From NCBI RefSeq assembly GCF_017603965.1, contig NZ_CP071955.1, forward strand, positions 3,410,001 to 3,474,000: DNA of 64,000 nt, given 5' to 3'. Below, piece after piece: positions 20,524 to 28,955 of this stretch (within the stretch, counting starts at the first letter, position 1; each line of letters starts with the position of its first letter). The notes under the pieces were generated by a model. The model was not told where the DNA came from, did not search any database, and worked only from the letters and a program-made list of their open reading frames with translations. Origin of the DNA: Xanthomonas fragariae. Its GTDB lineage: Bacteria > Pseudomonadota > Gammaproteobacteria > Xanthomonadales > Xanthomonadaceae. The position numbers were made by a program, and so were the translations under genes.

Positions 20524-21801
20524 TCACTTGGCTTGGGCCGGCAGGCCCAGGCGGTGACCGCGCAGCGAATAGAACAGGATGTACAGATAGCACGGCACCA
20601 TCAGCGCAGCGAACACGATCTGGAAGTCGTAATGCTGTTTGAGAATGGCGAACGCCTGCGGAATGATCGCGCCGCCAGCAATGCCCATGATCAGCAATGC
20701 AGAGCCGATTTCGGTAAAGCGGCCGAGCCCGCGAATGGCCAGCGGAAAGATCGCCGGCCACATCATTGCATTGGCAAATCCGAGCGCGGCCACCAAGCCC
20801 ACCGACACATAGCCGTGGGTGAACAACGCCCCCAGCGAGAACAGCACACCGAGCGCGGCCGACACGCTCAGATAACGTGCCTGCGAGACGACACGCGGAA
20901 TCAACACCAGGCCGGCGATGTAGCCGAGCAGCATCGCACCCAGCGTATAAGAGGTGAAGATCTTGGTGCTGTCCAACGGCAGATCGAAGCCGTGGCCATA
21001 GGTGCCAATCGCATCGCCAGCCATCACTTCCACACCCACATAGACGAACAGGCACAACACGCCCAACCACAGATGCGGAAACTGGAAGATGCTGGATTTC
21101 TGCACGCCGGCAGCGCTGCCGGGCGTGGCGTTGGCCTCGGAGGCTTTCAGTTCCGGCAGCGGCGAGAACAGCACGCCAATGGCCAGCAACAGCAGCACGC
21201 CGGACATCACCAGATACGGGGCGTGGATTTGGGCGGCAAACGCATTGAGCAACTGCAGCTTGGTCGCCGCATCGACACTGGCCACCTGCGCGGACAGATC
21301 GCCGATACCGTGCAGCACCAGCGAGCCGATCAGGATCGGCGCCAGGATGCCGGCGATCTTGTTGCAGATGCCCATCAGCGCGATGCGTCGCGCTGCACTT
21401 TCGATCGGGCCAAGGATGCTGATGTAGGGATTGATCGCAGTCTGCAACAGCGCCAGGCCGCTACCGATCACGAACAAGCCACCCAACGCGCCCGGGTACC
21501 AACGCTGGGTGGCGAACTGGCCGAACCCCGCTGCGCCCGCTGCCATCATCACCAGGCTCAGCGCCAGGCCTTTTTTCATTCCGGTGCGCTTGAGGATCCA
21601 CGACGAGGGCAGTGCCAGAAAAAAATACGACAGGTAGAACACCATCAACACCAGGAACGCATTGACCTCGTCGAGGTCGAACGCCAGCCGCACGAAGGTG
21701 ATCAACGGCCCGTTGATCCAGGTGAAAAAGCCGATGATGAAGAACAGCACGCCGACGATGGCGATCGAGACAACGGGATTTGCGGGCCTGGGAGTAGTCA
21801 T
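20524..21801 (-). CDS. nagP: N-acetylglucosamine MFS transporter (FucP family)
   Basis: The 425-residue protein has about 12 hydrophobic helices and the FucP-type features FFIIGFFTWINGPLITF in helix 1 and QTAINPYISILGP in helix 4. FucP relatives are sugar/proton symporters of the inner membrane; the genetic context with nagA, nagB-II and two regulators points to GlcNAc uptake. A GlcNAc kinase and TonB receptor of the pathway are not in this window. Confidence 0.9.
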   Translation of the reverse strand: MTTPRPANPVVSIAIVGVLFFIIGFFTWINGPLITFVRLAFDLDEVNAFLVLMVFYLSYFFLALPSSWILKRTGMKKGLALSLVMMAAGAAGFGQFATQRWYPGALGGLFVIGSGLALLQTAINPYISILGPIESAARRIALMGICNKIAGILAPILIGSLVLHGIGDLSAQVASVDAATKLQLLNAFAAQIHAPYLVMSGVLLLLAIGVLFSPLPELKASEANATPGSAAGVQKSSIFQFPHLWLGVLCLFVYVGVEVMAGDAIGTYGHGFDLPLDSTKIFTSYTLGAMLLGYIAGLVLIPRVVSQARYLSVSAALGVLFSLGALFTHGYVSVGLVAALGFANAMMWPAIFPLAIRGLGRFTEIGSALLIMGIAGGAIIPQAFAILKQHYDFQIVFAALMVPCYLYILFYSLRGHRLGLPAQAK

Positions 21802-21846
21802 GGATCGGCTGGCTCTTGAGTTGTCGGTGGGGGACGCCGCGTTGGA

Positions 21847-22602
21847 TCAGCGGCGCAGTTCGGCGACGAAATCGTAGAAATCGTTATGGCAATAGGTGTC
21901 GGTCAATTCGATCGCGCTGCCATCGCGCGCGTAGCCAACGCGCACCACATGCAGGATCGCCTCGCCGATCTTCATGCGCAGGTGTTCGGCCAGCCGGGCC
22001 GGCAGATTGATCGCGCGGAAATACTGCAGCGCGCGCACCACCGGCGTGCCCTGCGCGTCGAGATAGCTGTAGAGCGAATCGCCGATCTGCTGCGGGTCGG
22101 CGACGATACGTTGCGGCAGCACGGCGTGTTCGTATGCCATGACGCGGTCGTCGGCGCTGCGCAAGCGCGTGAGCGATGCCACCGCCGCATCCGGCGAGAG
22201 ACCGAGCCGCAGGATTTCTTCGCCATGCGCCGGGCGCAGGCGGCGCTCCAGCCAGCACGTGCCCGGCTCGTAGCCCTTGATGCGCAAAGTCTCGCTGAAA
22301 CTGGTCAGGCCGCTGAGCTGGTGCTGGATCTGTGTGGTGACGAAGGTGCCAGCGCCCTGCCGGCGCGACACCAGGCCTTGTTCGACCAGCATATCCACGG
22401 CCTGACGCAGGGTCACCCGCGAGATCTGCAGCCGCTCGCACAGCTGGCGCTCGGCCGGCAGCGCTTCGCCGGCCTTCCACTGACCGCCGCGGATGGCGTC
22501 GGTCAGCTTGCCGGCCAGTTGCAGATACAGCGGGGTTGGCGCGGACGCGTCCAGGTGCAGCTCGTCTAATCGCGTGTCGGCGTCTGCCTTGGCCTTGTCC
22601 AT
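21847..22602 (-). CDS. nagQ: GntR/HutC-family regulator of GlcNAc use
   Basis: The 251-residue protein has an N-terminal winged helix (about 20-85; RQLCERLQISRVTLRQAVDMLVEQGLVSRRQGAGTF) and a C-terminal UTRA effector domain (about 105-245). It begins the nag operon-like row, 45 bp before nagP. In Xanthomonas such a regulator (NagQ) works with NagR on GlcNAc genes. The ATG at 22602 is chosen because the family N-terminus starts there; the upstream extension to 23007 is non-coding in character. Confidence 0.88.
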   Translation of the reverse strand: MDKAKADADTRLDELHLDASAPTPLYLQLAGKLTDAIRGGQWKAGEALPAERQLCERLQISRVTLRQAVDMLVEQGLVSRRQGAGTFVTTQIQHQLSGLTSFSETLRIKGYEPGTCWLERRLRPAHGEEILRLGLSPDAAVASLTRLRSADDRVMAYEHAVLPQRIVADPQQIGDSLYSYLDAQGTPVVRALQYFRAINLPARLAEHLRMKIGEAILHVVRVGYARDGSAIELTDTYCHNDFYDFVAELRR

Positions 22603-22630
22603 CTGTTGCTCTCGCCCGCCTGGATTCGAT

Positions 22631-22650
22631 AGGTCCAATATAATACCAAT
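22631..22650 (-). promoter_or_regulatory. Candidate NagQ operator
   Basis: The minus strand reads ATTGGTATTATATTGGACCT about 30 bp upstream of the nagQ start. It contains the TGGTATT half-site typical of GntR/NagQ boxes and an outer GGT/ACC symmetry. It could mediate autoregulation. The assignment rests on pattern and position only. Confidence 0.45.
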
Positions 22651-23043
22651 CGGCAACTGGACACCAGCCCTGTGTTGCAGCGGCTTGGGATGGATGGCTT
22701 CAGGGCTGGATATGCGGTGCCGCGCGGCACTGAGTGGTACTAGCGAGGTGATCAGGCGCGCCGGGGCTCGACCCGCCTTTGAGGACGTTTGCCAGGTCGC
22801 ACCGCCTGGGGCCTTAGTGGTCAGCGCAAGCCTAGCGCTTGTTGACGGATCAGACCAATTCAGCGGCTGATGGAGACCAGGCGCTGTTGTCTGATTGCGG
22901 CGCCCCACGGACCCTGCGGGGCGAGCGGCTGGTCCGTACGGCGACAGCCAGTGGTCGCGTGCTGATCTTGCCGAGGATTGGCAGCGATTCATGTAAAAAA
23001 CAGCCAAAAGTGAGCTAACTCGCTGTCAGAAAAGGTTTTCTAC
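22651..23043. other. Intergenic stretch with a scattered repeat
   Basis: No gene is recognised. TGTAAAAAACAGCCAAAA at about 22987-23004 is the reverse complement of a segment at about 28900-28917 (TTTTGGCTGTTTTTTACA). ACACGAATCCCTGCCGACCC occurs both at about 23042 and at 28917. These shared blocks look like ends of a lost mobile element. Confidence 0.5.
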
Positions 23044-23210
23044 ACGAATCCCTGCCGACCCTCGACAAGGAAAGTGGCATCAAGGACGATCCGAACGAGT
23101 GGTGCCGAGAAAGTAACGAACCTGCCTACATCTTGAGCCTGCTCAAGCGCGTGATCCGCGTCAGCCTGGAGACGGTCAAGATCGTCGGGGGCCTGCCTTC
23201 GATTCAGTGA
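23044..23210 (+). pseudogene. C-terminal remnant of a helicase-like protein
   Basis: An open frame reaching the TGA at 23208-23210 reads KDDPNEWCRESNEPAYILSL then LLKRVIRVSLETVKIV and ends GGLPSIQ. This resembles the C-terminal tail of large DEAD/DEAH helicase or type ISP restriction proteins, where a D-P-N-x-W and a VSxETVxIVxxLP segment close the protein. Only about 50 codons remain, starting directly after a repeat, so the gene is a remnant. It lies next to a TrlF remnant, which suggests a former defence island. Confidence 0.5.
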
Positions 23211-23276
23211 TGTCAGTATTCATCGGAGCAAGGCTGCATAGATAGCCGCACCCCGTCGATCAATTCAGGGAGAAGT

Positions 23277-23508
23277 ATGAGCGATCAATACACCTACGCG
23301 AGATTCTGGCGCTGTGCGCTACAGGTCAATCCTGTCGGCTACAACGGTGCCTACAGGGGAGCCGATCACGGGTTGGATGAGGGCGGCTACAACCAAGCCC
23401 TGCTTCAAAAGTGTCTTGAGCTGGGTATCAAGGTTGTCGGTTTGGCCGACCACGGCAGCGTGGCCAGCGTCGATGCCTTGCGTCAGGTGCTACAGCCGCA
23501 AGGGATCG
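23277..23508 (+). pseudogene. PHP-domain protein of the TrlF type, N-terminal fragment
   Basis: The frame begins MSDQYTYARFWRCALQVNP and continues into GYNQALLQKCLELGIKVVGLADHGS, the PHP-domain start of large TrlF-like AAA proteins. Homologous sequence stops at 23508 where an IS3-family end (TGAACCGCCCCGGG) begins; the last residues of the open frame are IS-derived. A full protein would be around 900 or more residues. It is thus broken by an insertion. Confidence 0.7.
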
Positions 23509-24083
23509 TGAACCGCCCCGGGATTTGCGGAGGCTCAATCATCTGAGAGGATTGGGCCATGAACAAGTCGAAGAAGTTCTCACCAGAGGTGCGTGAGCGA
23601 GCGGTACGGATGGTGCAGGAGCACCGGGGAGAGTACCCCTCGTTGTGGGCGTCGATCGAGTCGATCGCCCCCAAAATCGGCTGCGTGCCACAAACGCTGT
23701 TGGCAAACGCTGTTGGAGTGGGTCAAGCAGTCAGAAAGTGGACGCGGGAGCGCGGCCGAGGCACAGCGAATCAAGGATCTGGAACGGGAGGTCAAGGAAC
23801 TGCGCCGGGCCAACGAGATCCTCAAGGTGGCCAGCGCGTTTTTCGCCCAGGCGGAGCTCGACCGCCGGCTGAAGTGATGTATGCGATGGTGGAAGCGCAC
23901 CGGAACAGGTTCGGGGTCGAGCCGATCTGCGAGGTGCTGCAGATTGCCCCGTCGGCCTATCGCCGACATGCCGCACGCCGTCGTGATCGGTCATTGCTCA
24001 GTGCCAGGGCGCATCGCGATGCCGAGCTGGCGCCGAAGATCGAGATGGTCTGGCGTCAGAACCAGCAGGTCTACGGCGCGGAG
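23509..24083 (+). mobile_element. Partial IS3-family element, frameshifted
   Basis: The left end TGAACCGCCCCGGGA is intact. orfA starts at 23559 ([20 protein letters not shown]) but contains an exact 13-bp tandem duplication, CAAACGCTGTTGG at 23691-23703 and 23704-23716, which shifts the frame; the coiled-coil part of OrfA resumes in the next frame to 23876. orfB starts near 23878 ([20 protein letters not shown]) and stops matching after NQQVYGA at about 24083. The right end is missing. It is a diverged relative of the two IS3 copies at 49303 and 56837. Confidence 0.8.
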
Positions 24084-24106
24084 GAAATACCTCTGATCGA
24101 TGAGTT

Positions 24107-24694
24107 CTATCGTTGCTCGCGTGGTTTTGCCTGCCGGTATTGACGTTTATCTCCTTGCCGCAGGCCAGTGGGGTCAACGTTGACGCAAATCCGGTCGGCG
24201 CACACGATGGCGTCGGAAGCGTAAAACGCCTGCACGACAGGCACCGCGTTTTCATAGCGCTGGAGTTCGTCCTTCGTGGCGGCGAGTTCACGACGGTAGT
24301 AGCCCAAAACGGCCCAGCCGACGAGAAGAACCAGCAGCAAGATGGCTCCGCCGGCGGCGAACCACGTCCACACGGTCTTGCTGGCTCCTTTCAACCGCGC
24401 AGTCGTAGTCGTGACATCGCGGTCGAATTGGGCTGCCACCGGCGCCAGCGCTTGCTTGCCGTCTTCGGCGAGTTGGGTCTTGGCGCCACCGACGATGGTG
24501 GCAATCTCGCGACGTGACATCGAAACTTCATTGCGCAGAGATTGCAGCTCTTGATTGAACGCCAAGCGTATGTTCTGTTCGCGCTGCACCATTTCAGTTC
24601 GCAAGGTAAGCATCGCCTTGGCGGATTGGTGATTGGCCTGAATCGATTCTTGTAGCGCTGCACGTAGCGCGGCGATGTCATCGTTGTTGTACAT
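24107..24694 (-). CDS. Coiled-coil, single-TM protein (partner of the toxin-like gene)
   Basis: The 195-residue protein has an N-terminal coiled coil (about 1-60), one membrane helix ([19 protein letters not shown], about 114-132), a short helical linker ending LQRYENAV, and a C-terminal segment with two CADRIC-like cysteines ([14 protein letters not shown]). It is clearly related to the gene split between 58572-58140 and 49302-49162: the TM segment, the LQRYENAV and [12 protein letters not shown] blocks are almost the same. It follows the 309-residue protein by 16 bp. Function is unknown; a role in delivery of or protection from the linked toxin is an inference. Confidence 0.75.
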   Translation of the reverse strand: MYNNDDIAALRAALQESIQANHQSAKAMLTLRTEMVQREQNIRLAFNQELQSLRNEVSMSRREIATIVGGAKTQLAEDGKQALAPVAAQFDRDVTTTTARLKGASKTVWTWFAAGGAILLLVLLVGWAVLGYYRRELAATKDELQRYENAVPVVQAFYASDAIVCADRICVNVDPTGLRQGDKRQYRQAKPREQR

Positions 24695-24710
24695 GTAACT
24701 CGCACCTGTG

Positions 24711-25634
24711 CTAGCGGAATTGTGGGTAGTCGTGTCTTAGGCGCGCTTCGACGGCAACGGCGAGGGGGTGAGGCTCCGCTTCCGGCAAATCGCGGATCAC
24801 CGCCCACGGGGTATCGACCAGCGCGTGGCCGGTCTCGAACTCTGGCAGGCCATCACGGCGGCGCAGGGCCTGTACGGCCAGTAGTTCGGCTGGGAACACG
24901 CGGTCGAAGTCGCTCTCAAACTCATACTTGTTCTTGTCGGTACCGGGCTTGCTGCGGCTGATATGGAACTCGGCGGCGGCTTGCATGGCTTGCTGAAAAG
25001 CGGTCTTGTCGCTTGTGCGCCAGCAGTCCAGCAACTCTTTGTATGCGGGAATCAGTGGGTTGACGGACCGGTAATGCGTCGAAAGGCCGAACGCCTGGGA
25101 GAACAGGAAGATCAAGAAGGCATCGTTGGTGCCCTTGCCCCAACTGTCCTTGCGCCACTCGTCCGCTTTAACTTCTTGGTCTCGGTGCGCCACGTCGATC
25201 AACCAATGCGCGCAACTTCGCGCCTCATCCCACAGCGACAGCATGGCGGGGCCGGCGGCTTTCATGCTGGACCATAGGGAGGTTGGCAGCCAGGTTTCGC
25301 TCTTTGCCGGCACTGCGGCTTCTAAGCGGAATGATATTGAGCGAAATGCGACCGCCCAACGCAGCGCCTCGGGCAGGGGTCGCAGATCGAGCCCGTCGAA
25401 GGCGGTATTAGCCGTAATGCCGAAAGCAATGCAGGCGCGAGTACCGTAGGTCTGGCCGAGGTCATGACAGGCACCAATGGATGCGCGAGTCAGCGGGCCG
25501 GGCCGGGTCAGATACTCGCGTAGCTTTGCCACCTCTCTGTCGAGCCGGTCACCCTTCAGGACAAGGCGATCCCACCAGCTCAAACTTTCCTTGAAGACTT
25601 TTTTCAGCGATGGGTGGGAGGTCGATACATTCAT
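24711..25634 (-). CDS. Unknown protein between toxin and membrane partner; candidate immunity protein
   Basis: The 307-residue product starts MNVSTSHPSLKKVFKESLSW (ATG at 25634, 9 bp after the toxin stop) and is mostly helical and Trp-rich with no signal peptide or TM helix. The C-terminal FPAELLAVQALRRRDGLPEF segment is reminiscent of helical immunity proteins such as Imm49, but the similarity is weak. Position right after a nuclease-toxin gene makes a cytoplasmic immunity role plausible. No equivalent is seen at that position in the second copy of the locus. Confidence 0.65.
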   Translation of the reverse strand: MNVSTSHPSLKKVFKESLSWWDRLVLKGDRLDREVAKLREYLTRPGPLTRASIGACHDLGQTYGTRACIAFGITANTAFDGLDLRPLPEALRWAVAFRSISFRLEAAVPAKSETWLPTSLWSSMKAAGPAMLSLWDEARSCAHWLIDVAHRDQEVKADEWRKDSWGKGTNDAFLIFLFSQAFGLSTHYRSVNPLIPAYKELLDCWRTSDKTAFQQAMQAAAEFHISRSKPGTDKNKYEFESDFDRVFPAELLAVQALRRRDGLPEFETGHALVDTPWAVIRDLPEAEPHPLAVAVEARLRHDYPQFR

Positions 25635-25643
25635 GCGCACATC

Positions 25644-27542
25644 TCAGCGGGTCAGTACAGGGCCTTGGCGGACCTGCGCCTGCATTTGTTCTTGCAACTG
25701 CTGCTGCTCTTGCAATTGCTGCTGCGCGTACAGTTCATTGCCTTGCTGCACCATCTTCTGTCCTTCTGGGGATTGAGTAAATTCGAGGGCGATGCGATCC
25801 AGCGCCTTGCTGTCGCCTGCCAGCGCCGCCGCGTAGGCACGGTCCAGGTACGGGTCGTTGAACGGGCCCTTGGGTGTTTGAGAAGCTGGCTGATCCTCAT
25901 CCAGCATCGCCCCGCGAGAACGAGGAGACAGACCCCGAGACGGGGCTTGCCACGCTTCGATGTGCTTATCGACATGGAGTTTGGGCGACCCCGGCTCTTG
26001 ACTCAGATTGAGGCGAACCCACTTGGCATTGATTTCACCGCCTTGCTGCTCTACCTCCTTGCTTAAGGCTTTGGCAACCTGCGCCAAACCTTCAGGCACA
26101 TTCTTCTCCGCCCAGTGACCTTGCTCCGAAATGGCTCGGCGGAGTCGCTCAGTGACGAATTGCCCAGGATTGCCGTACTGGTTCCGCGCCAAGCCCCGCG
26201 CCGAAGTCTTGACCTCGTAGAACTCCAACTCTCCGGCCGGATTGCGCCCAACCAGATCAATGCCGTGGCCGGACTTGTTCTTGATGGCCACGATGTCCGT
26301 GTACCCGGCTTCGACCAGATCGCGGGTCATGACTGCTTCGCCGATGTCGCCCAGTTCGCGGCGCCCCAACGCCTTGGGGTCGATACCTTTCAGGGTAGCG
26401 TTGAGTGCATCGTCGAAGGAGGTCTTGCCGTCGAAGATGGTCTTGTCCATCTTGACGAGTTGGCCCAATTCCTTCGGCGTAAAGCCGCCAACCTTGAGCA
26501 TCGCGTCAAGGTTGCCAGTCGCACGGCCGGCTTCGACCAAACGCAGCAACTGGCCCTCGTCGCGGGCCACGCCCATACTGCCGCGTAGCGCCTGCGCGCC
26601 ATGTTCGGCGACGTTGCCACCCTTGGACATGGCGCGGCCGACATCGTCCAGATGCTCGGCGACGATGTGGGCGTTATCTGGCGTGAGTTCGTCTAACGCT
26701 TTGGCGACCTTGCCAAACTTGCCCAGCTTGGCCACCGGCACCAACGTGGCCGCGACCTCGATACCGACAGCGCCGGCATTGCCGCCCAGATACTCGGCTT
26801 CCTTACCTTCGGCACGGGCTTTGTTAAAGCCGGTTTCCCACTCGGTGAGTTCTTTGCGCGCCCATTTCTGCGCGTCGGTGAGTGGTTTACTCGGGTCCTC
26901 CGCGACCTCGGCGGCGTACATCTTTGCCGTACCGATCAGCAGGTCGCGGTAGTTCTCGTCGGTGGCGAATCGGTGTGCGGCTTTGCCGAGATCGACGAAT
27001 TCGCCCAGCGTATTGATCGCGTGCGTTGCGGCACCCTTGGACATGCCATAGTGGAATTGCGTGGAGCCGACTACATGGCCTGCTGAGCCTGCGGCAGCTC
27101 GCTCAAGGGAGCTCCGATCGACATCGGCTGAGACTTCCTGCATTCGCCGCTGCGCTGTAGCAAGCCCATCACTGATCTGCTTATCGACCCAGCCCGTTGC
27201 TTTTTGCGTGAACTCGACCGCTTGCTCCCCGAGGCGCTCAATGCGGCTATCGGTGATGTGGGCTGTGTCCAGCGCGTCGTCAAAGCGATCCTTTTCGTGC
27301 TCTGAGAGGCGGGCGCAGACGGCGTCGATTAGCGGCTTGAACTGAGGCTTGCCATCGCGGTCTTTGAAGGCGGGAGAGGTCACCATATCCTCAACCAGCC
27401 GTTCGGCGTCGATGCCACCGAGAGTCTGATTGCGCAGGATCAGGCGTTGGGACTCATAAGCAAGCGGATCGACCCGCCCATGCTCGTCGGTGGCATACAG
27501 CAACGCGGCAACATCGTTGCTGTCGGCTCTGCCAGTGGCCAT
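25644..27542 (-). CDS. Toxin-like protein with PD-(D/E)XK nuclease domain and Q-rich C-terminal tail
   Basis: The 632-residue protein has an N-terminal region of unknown type (1-130), a long helical middle (130-380), then a restriction-endonuclease-like domain at about 385-480: GDIGEAVMTRDLVEAGY, the acidic GHGIDLVGRN and YEVKTS, which together give the E...D...ExK pattern. The last 90 residues contain DPYLDRAYAAALAG and a Gln-rich helix (QQQLQEQQQLQEQ) ending QGPVLTR. The same tail closes the broken gene at 58597-60696. The architecture is that of a polymorphic toxin with a constant C-terminal tail; the secretion route is not visible here. XVIPCD signatures of T4SS effectors were not found. 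Confidence 0.75.
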   Translation of the reverse strand: MATGRADSNDVAALLYATDEHGRVDPLAYESQRLILRNQTLGGIDAERLVEDMVTSPAFKDRDGKPQFKPLIDAVCARLSEHEKDRFDDALDTAHITDSRIERLGEQAVEFTQKATGWVDKQISDGLATAQRRMQEVSADVDRSSLERAAAGSAGHVVGSTQFHYGMSKGAATHAINTLGEFVDLGKAAHRFATDENYRDLLIGTAKMYAAEVAEDPSKPLTDAQKWARKELTEWETGFNKARAEGKEAEYLGGNAGAVGIEVAATLVPVAKLGKFGKVAKALDELTPDNAHIVAEHLDDVGRAMSKGGNVAEHGAQALRGSMGVARDEGQLLRLVEAGRATGNLDAMLKVGGFTPKELGQLVKMDKTIFDGKTSFDDALNATLKGIDPKALGRRELGDIGEAVMTRDLVEAGYTDIVAIKNKSGHGIDLVGRNPAGELEFYEVKTSARGLARNQYGNPGQFVTERLRRAISEQGHWAEKNVPEGLAQVAKALSKEVEQQGGEINAKWVRLNLSQEPGSPKLHVDKHIEAWQAPSRGLSPRSRGAMLDEDQPASQTPKGPFNDPYLDRAYAAALAGDSKALDRIALEFTQSPEGQKMVQQGNELYAQQQLQEQQQLQEQMQAQVRQGPVLTR

Positions 27543-27794
27543 TCGGTGCTCCCTGTCGCCCTTCGCGTGACTAGGAGTCTAGCCAAAGATCGACTCTGGT
27601 CCTACTTTCCTACGGCAGGGATATTCCTATGCAGTCATCAGAAACCGACCCGGCGGCAGTGAGGTGGAGCGAATTGCTGGTGTCTCGGACTGGGGACGAT
27701 GGCCTGCACCCACTTCGCCCCCAGCACGGCGGAAGGCGCCACCAGTGCAGGCGAGCCATAAAAGGCGCGCCTGCCCATCTCAAGGCAGGACTTA

Positions 27795-28660
27795 GAGCGG
27801 CTAACAAAACCCTTTGACTATTGTTTCGTTGGCGGCAAAATTGCTGGCATGACACGTCGCAAAGAGAGCCCCATTGCGCTGTGGAAGCGCATCGAGCCGC
27901 TGATTCCCCAAGTGAAGCGTTCGCCTAAAGGTGGACGGCCGCGTATCAGTGATCAGCAAGCTCTCAACGGCATCGTCTATGTCTTGCGCACGGGCATGCC
28001 ATGGGATGACCTGCCTGTGGAACTGGGCTATGGCAGCGGCATGACCTGCTGGCGCCGGTTGCGTGATTGGCAGGCCGCCGGTGTTTGGCATCGTCTGCAC
28101 CAGGTGTTGCTGACCGAGCTGCGTCGCGCCCAGAGGCTGGATCTGAGCCGAGCCAGTCTGGACGCCGCCAGTGTGGCCTCCCCCCGGGGGGCGCCTACAC
28201 CGGGCCAAACCCGACCGATCGCGGCAAACTCGGCAGCAAACGGCATCTGATCGTGGACCGCAACGGCGTGCCCTTGGCAGTGTGCGTCACCGGCGCCAAT
28301 CGGCACGACTCGGTCGTGTTCGAGGAGTTGATCGACGCCTTGCCGCCAATTGGTGGCAAACCAGGGCGCCCGCGACGTTGGCCAGACAAATTGCACGCCG
28401 ACAAGGCTTACGACATCGACCGCTGTCGCGCCTTCCTCAAGCAGCGCGGCATCATTGCGCGGATCGCACGCAAGGGAATCGAGCGCAACGACCGGTTGGG
28501 CCGTCATCGCTGGGTCGTCGAGCGCACGCATGCCTGGTTCGCAGGCCTGGGCAAACTGCGCATCCGCTTTGAACGCCGCATCGATCTCCACTTGGCGTTG
28601 CTCTCGCTTGCATGCTCCATCATCTGCTTACGGCTTCTTCCTGGGTTTTGTTAGCCGCTC
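27795..28660 (+). mobile_element. IS5-family element with TTA target duplication (866 bp)
   Basis: GAGCGGCTAACAAAACCC at 27795 is mirrored exactly by GGGTTTTGTTAGCCGCTC ending at 28660. TTA flanks both ends (27792-27794 and 28661-28663), the TNA-type duplication of the IS427/IS1031 branch of IS5. Its outer 16 bp are the same as the MITE ends, so it is the likely source of transposase for them. The gap 27543-27794 before it holds no gene. Confidence 0.92.
27849..28654 (+). CDS. IS5-family transposase made from two frames (orfA/orfB)
   Basis: Frame 1 (27849-28250) starts MTRRKESPIALWKRIEPLIP and includes the N-terminal DUF4096-like region and LSRASLDAASVAS with the first catalytic Asp. Frame 2 (to 28654) continues TDRGKLGSKRHLIVDRNGVP, DKAYDIDRCR and the last acidic motif RHRWVVERTHAWF. 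The crossing point is at C6G6 (28180-28191), a slippery site for -1 frameshifting as is usual in this IS group. All three DDE residues are present across the two frames. Confidence 0.88.
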
Positions 28661-28955
28661 TTAGCGTTTCATCGTGGATAAGTCGCCGGTCGTTGGCTTT
28701 AGCGCCGTGCCGCTGTCACCGACGGCACTTGGCGCTTGAAGGGGATTTTTCAGGGACGACTGATTACCTGTGGCGCAGCAGCGCCAAGGCCGGCGCGGGC
28801 AAGTTCAGACCGCTGCGACCTCTGCAACCGGCTTAACGTGCTTTATTTTCCGTTTTCTGAGATGACCCAAAATTGTTCTTATGCAGCGGTGACTTAGGTC
28901 ATTTTTGGCTGTTTTTTACACGAATCCCTGCCGACCCTCTTGCCAACTGCGAGGG
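28661..28955. other. Intergenic stretch with a scattered repeat
   Basis: No gene is recognised. TTTTGGCTGTTTTTTACACG with the following AATCCCTGCCGACCCT at about 28900-28936 is shared with 22987-23057, where part is inverted. It marks the border between the accessory island and the gsp remnants. Confidence 0.45.

Noticed and set aside
20383..21819. Long plus-strand frame of 478 codons
   Set aside because: It is antisense to nagP and shows a Gln/His/Arg-rich shadow composition.
25644..27542. XVIPCD-type T4SS effector tail
   Set aside because: The tail is Gln-rich, but the known XVIPCD blocks (such as the GLxxID and FxVQG segments) are not present, so a T4SS assignment is not supported.
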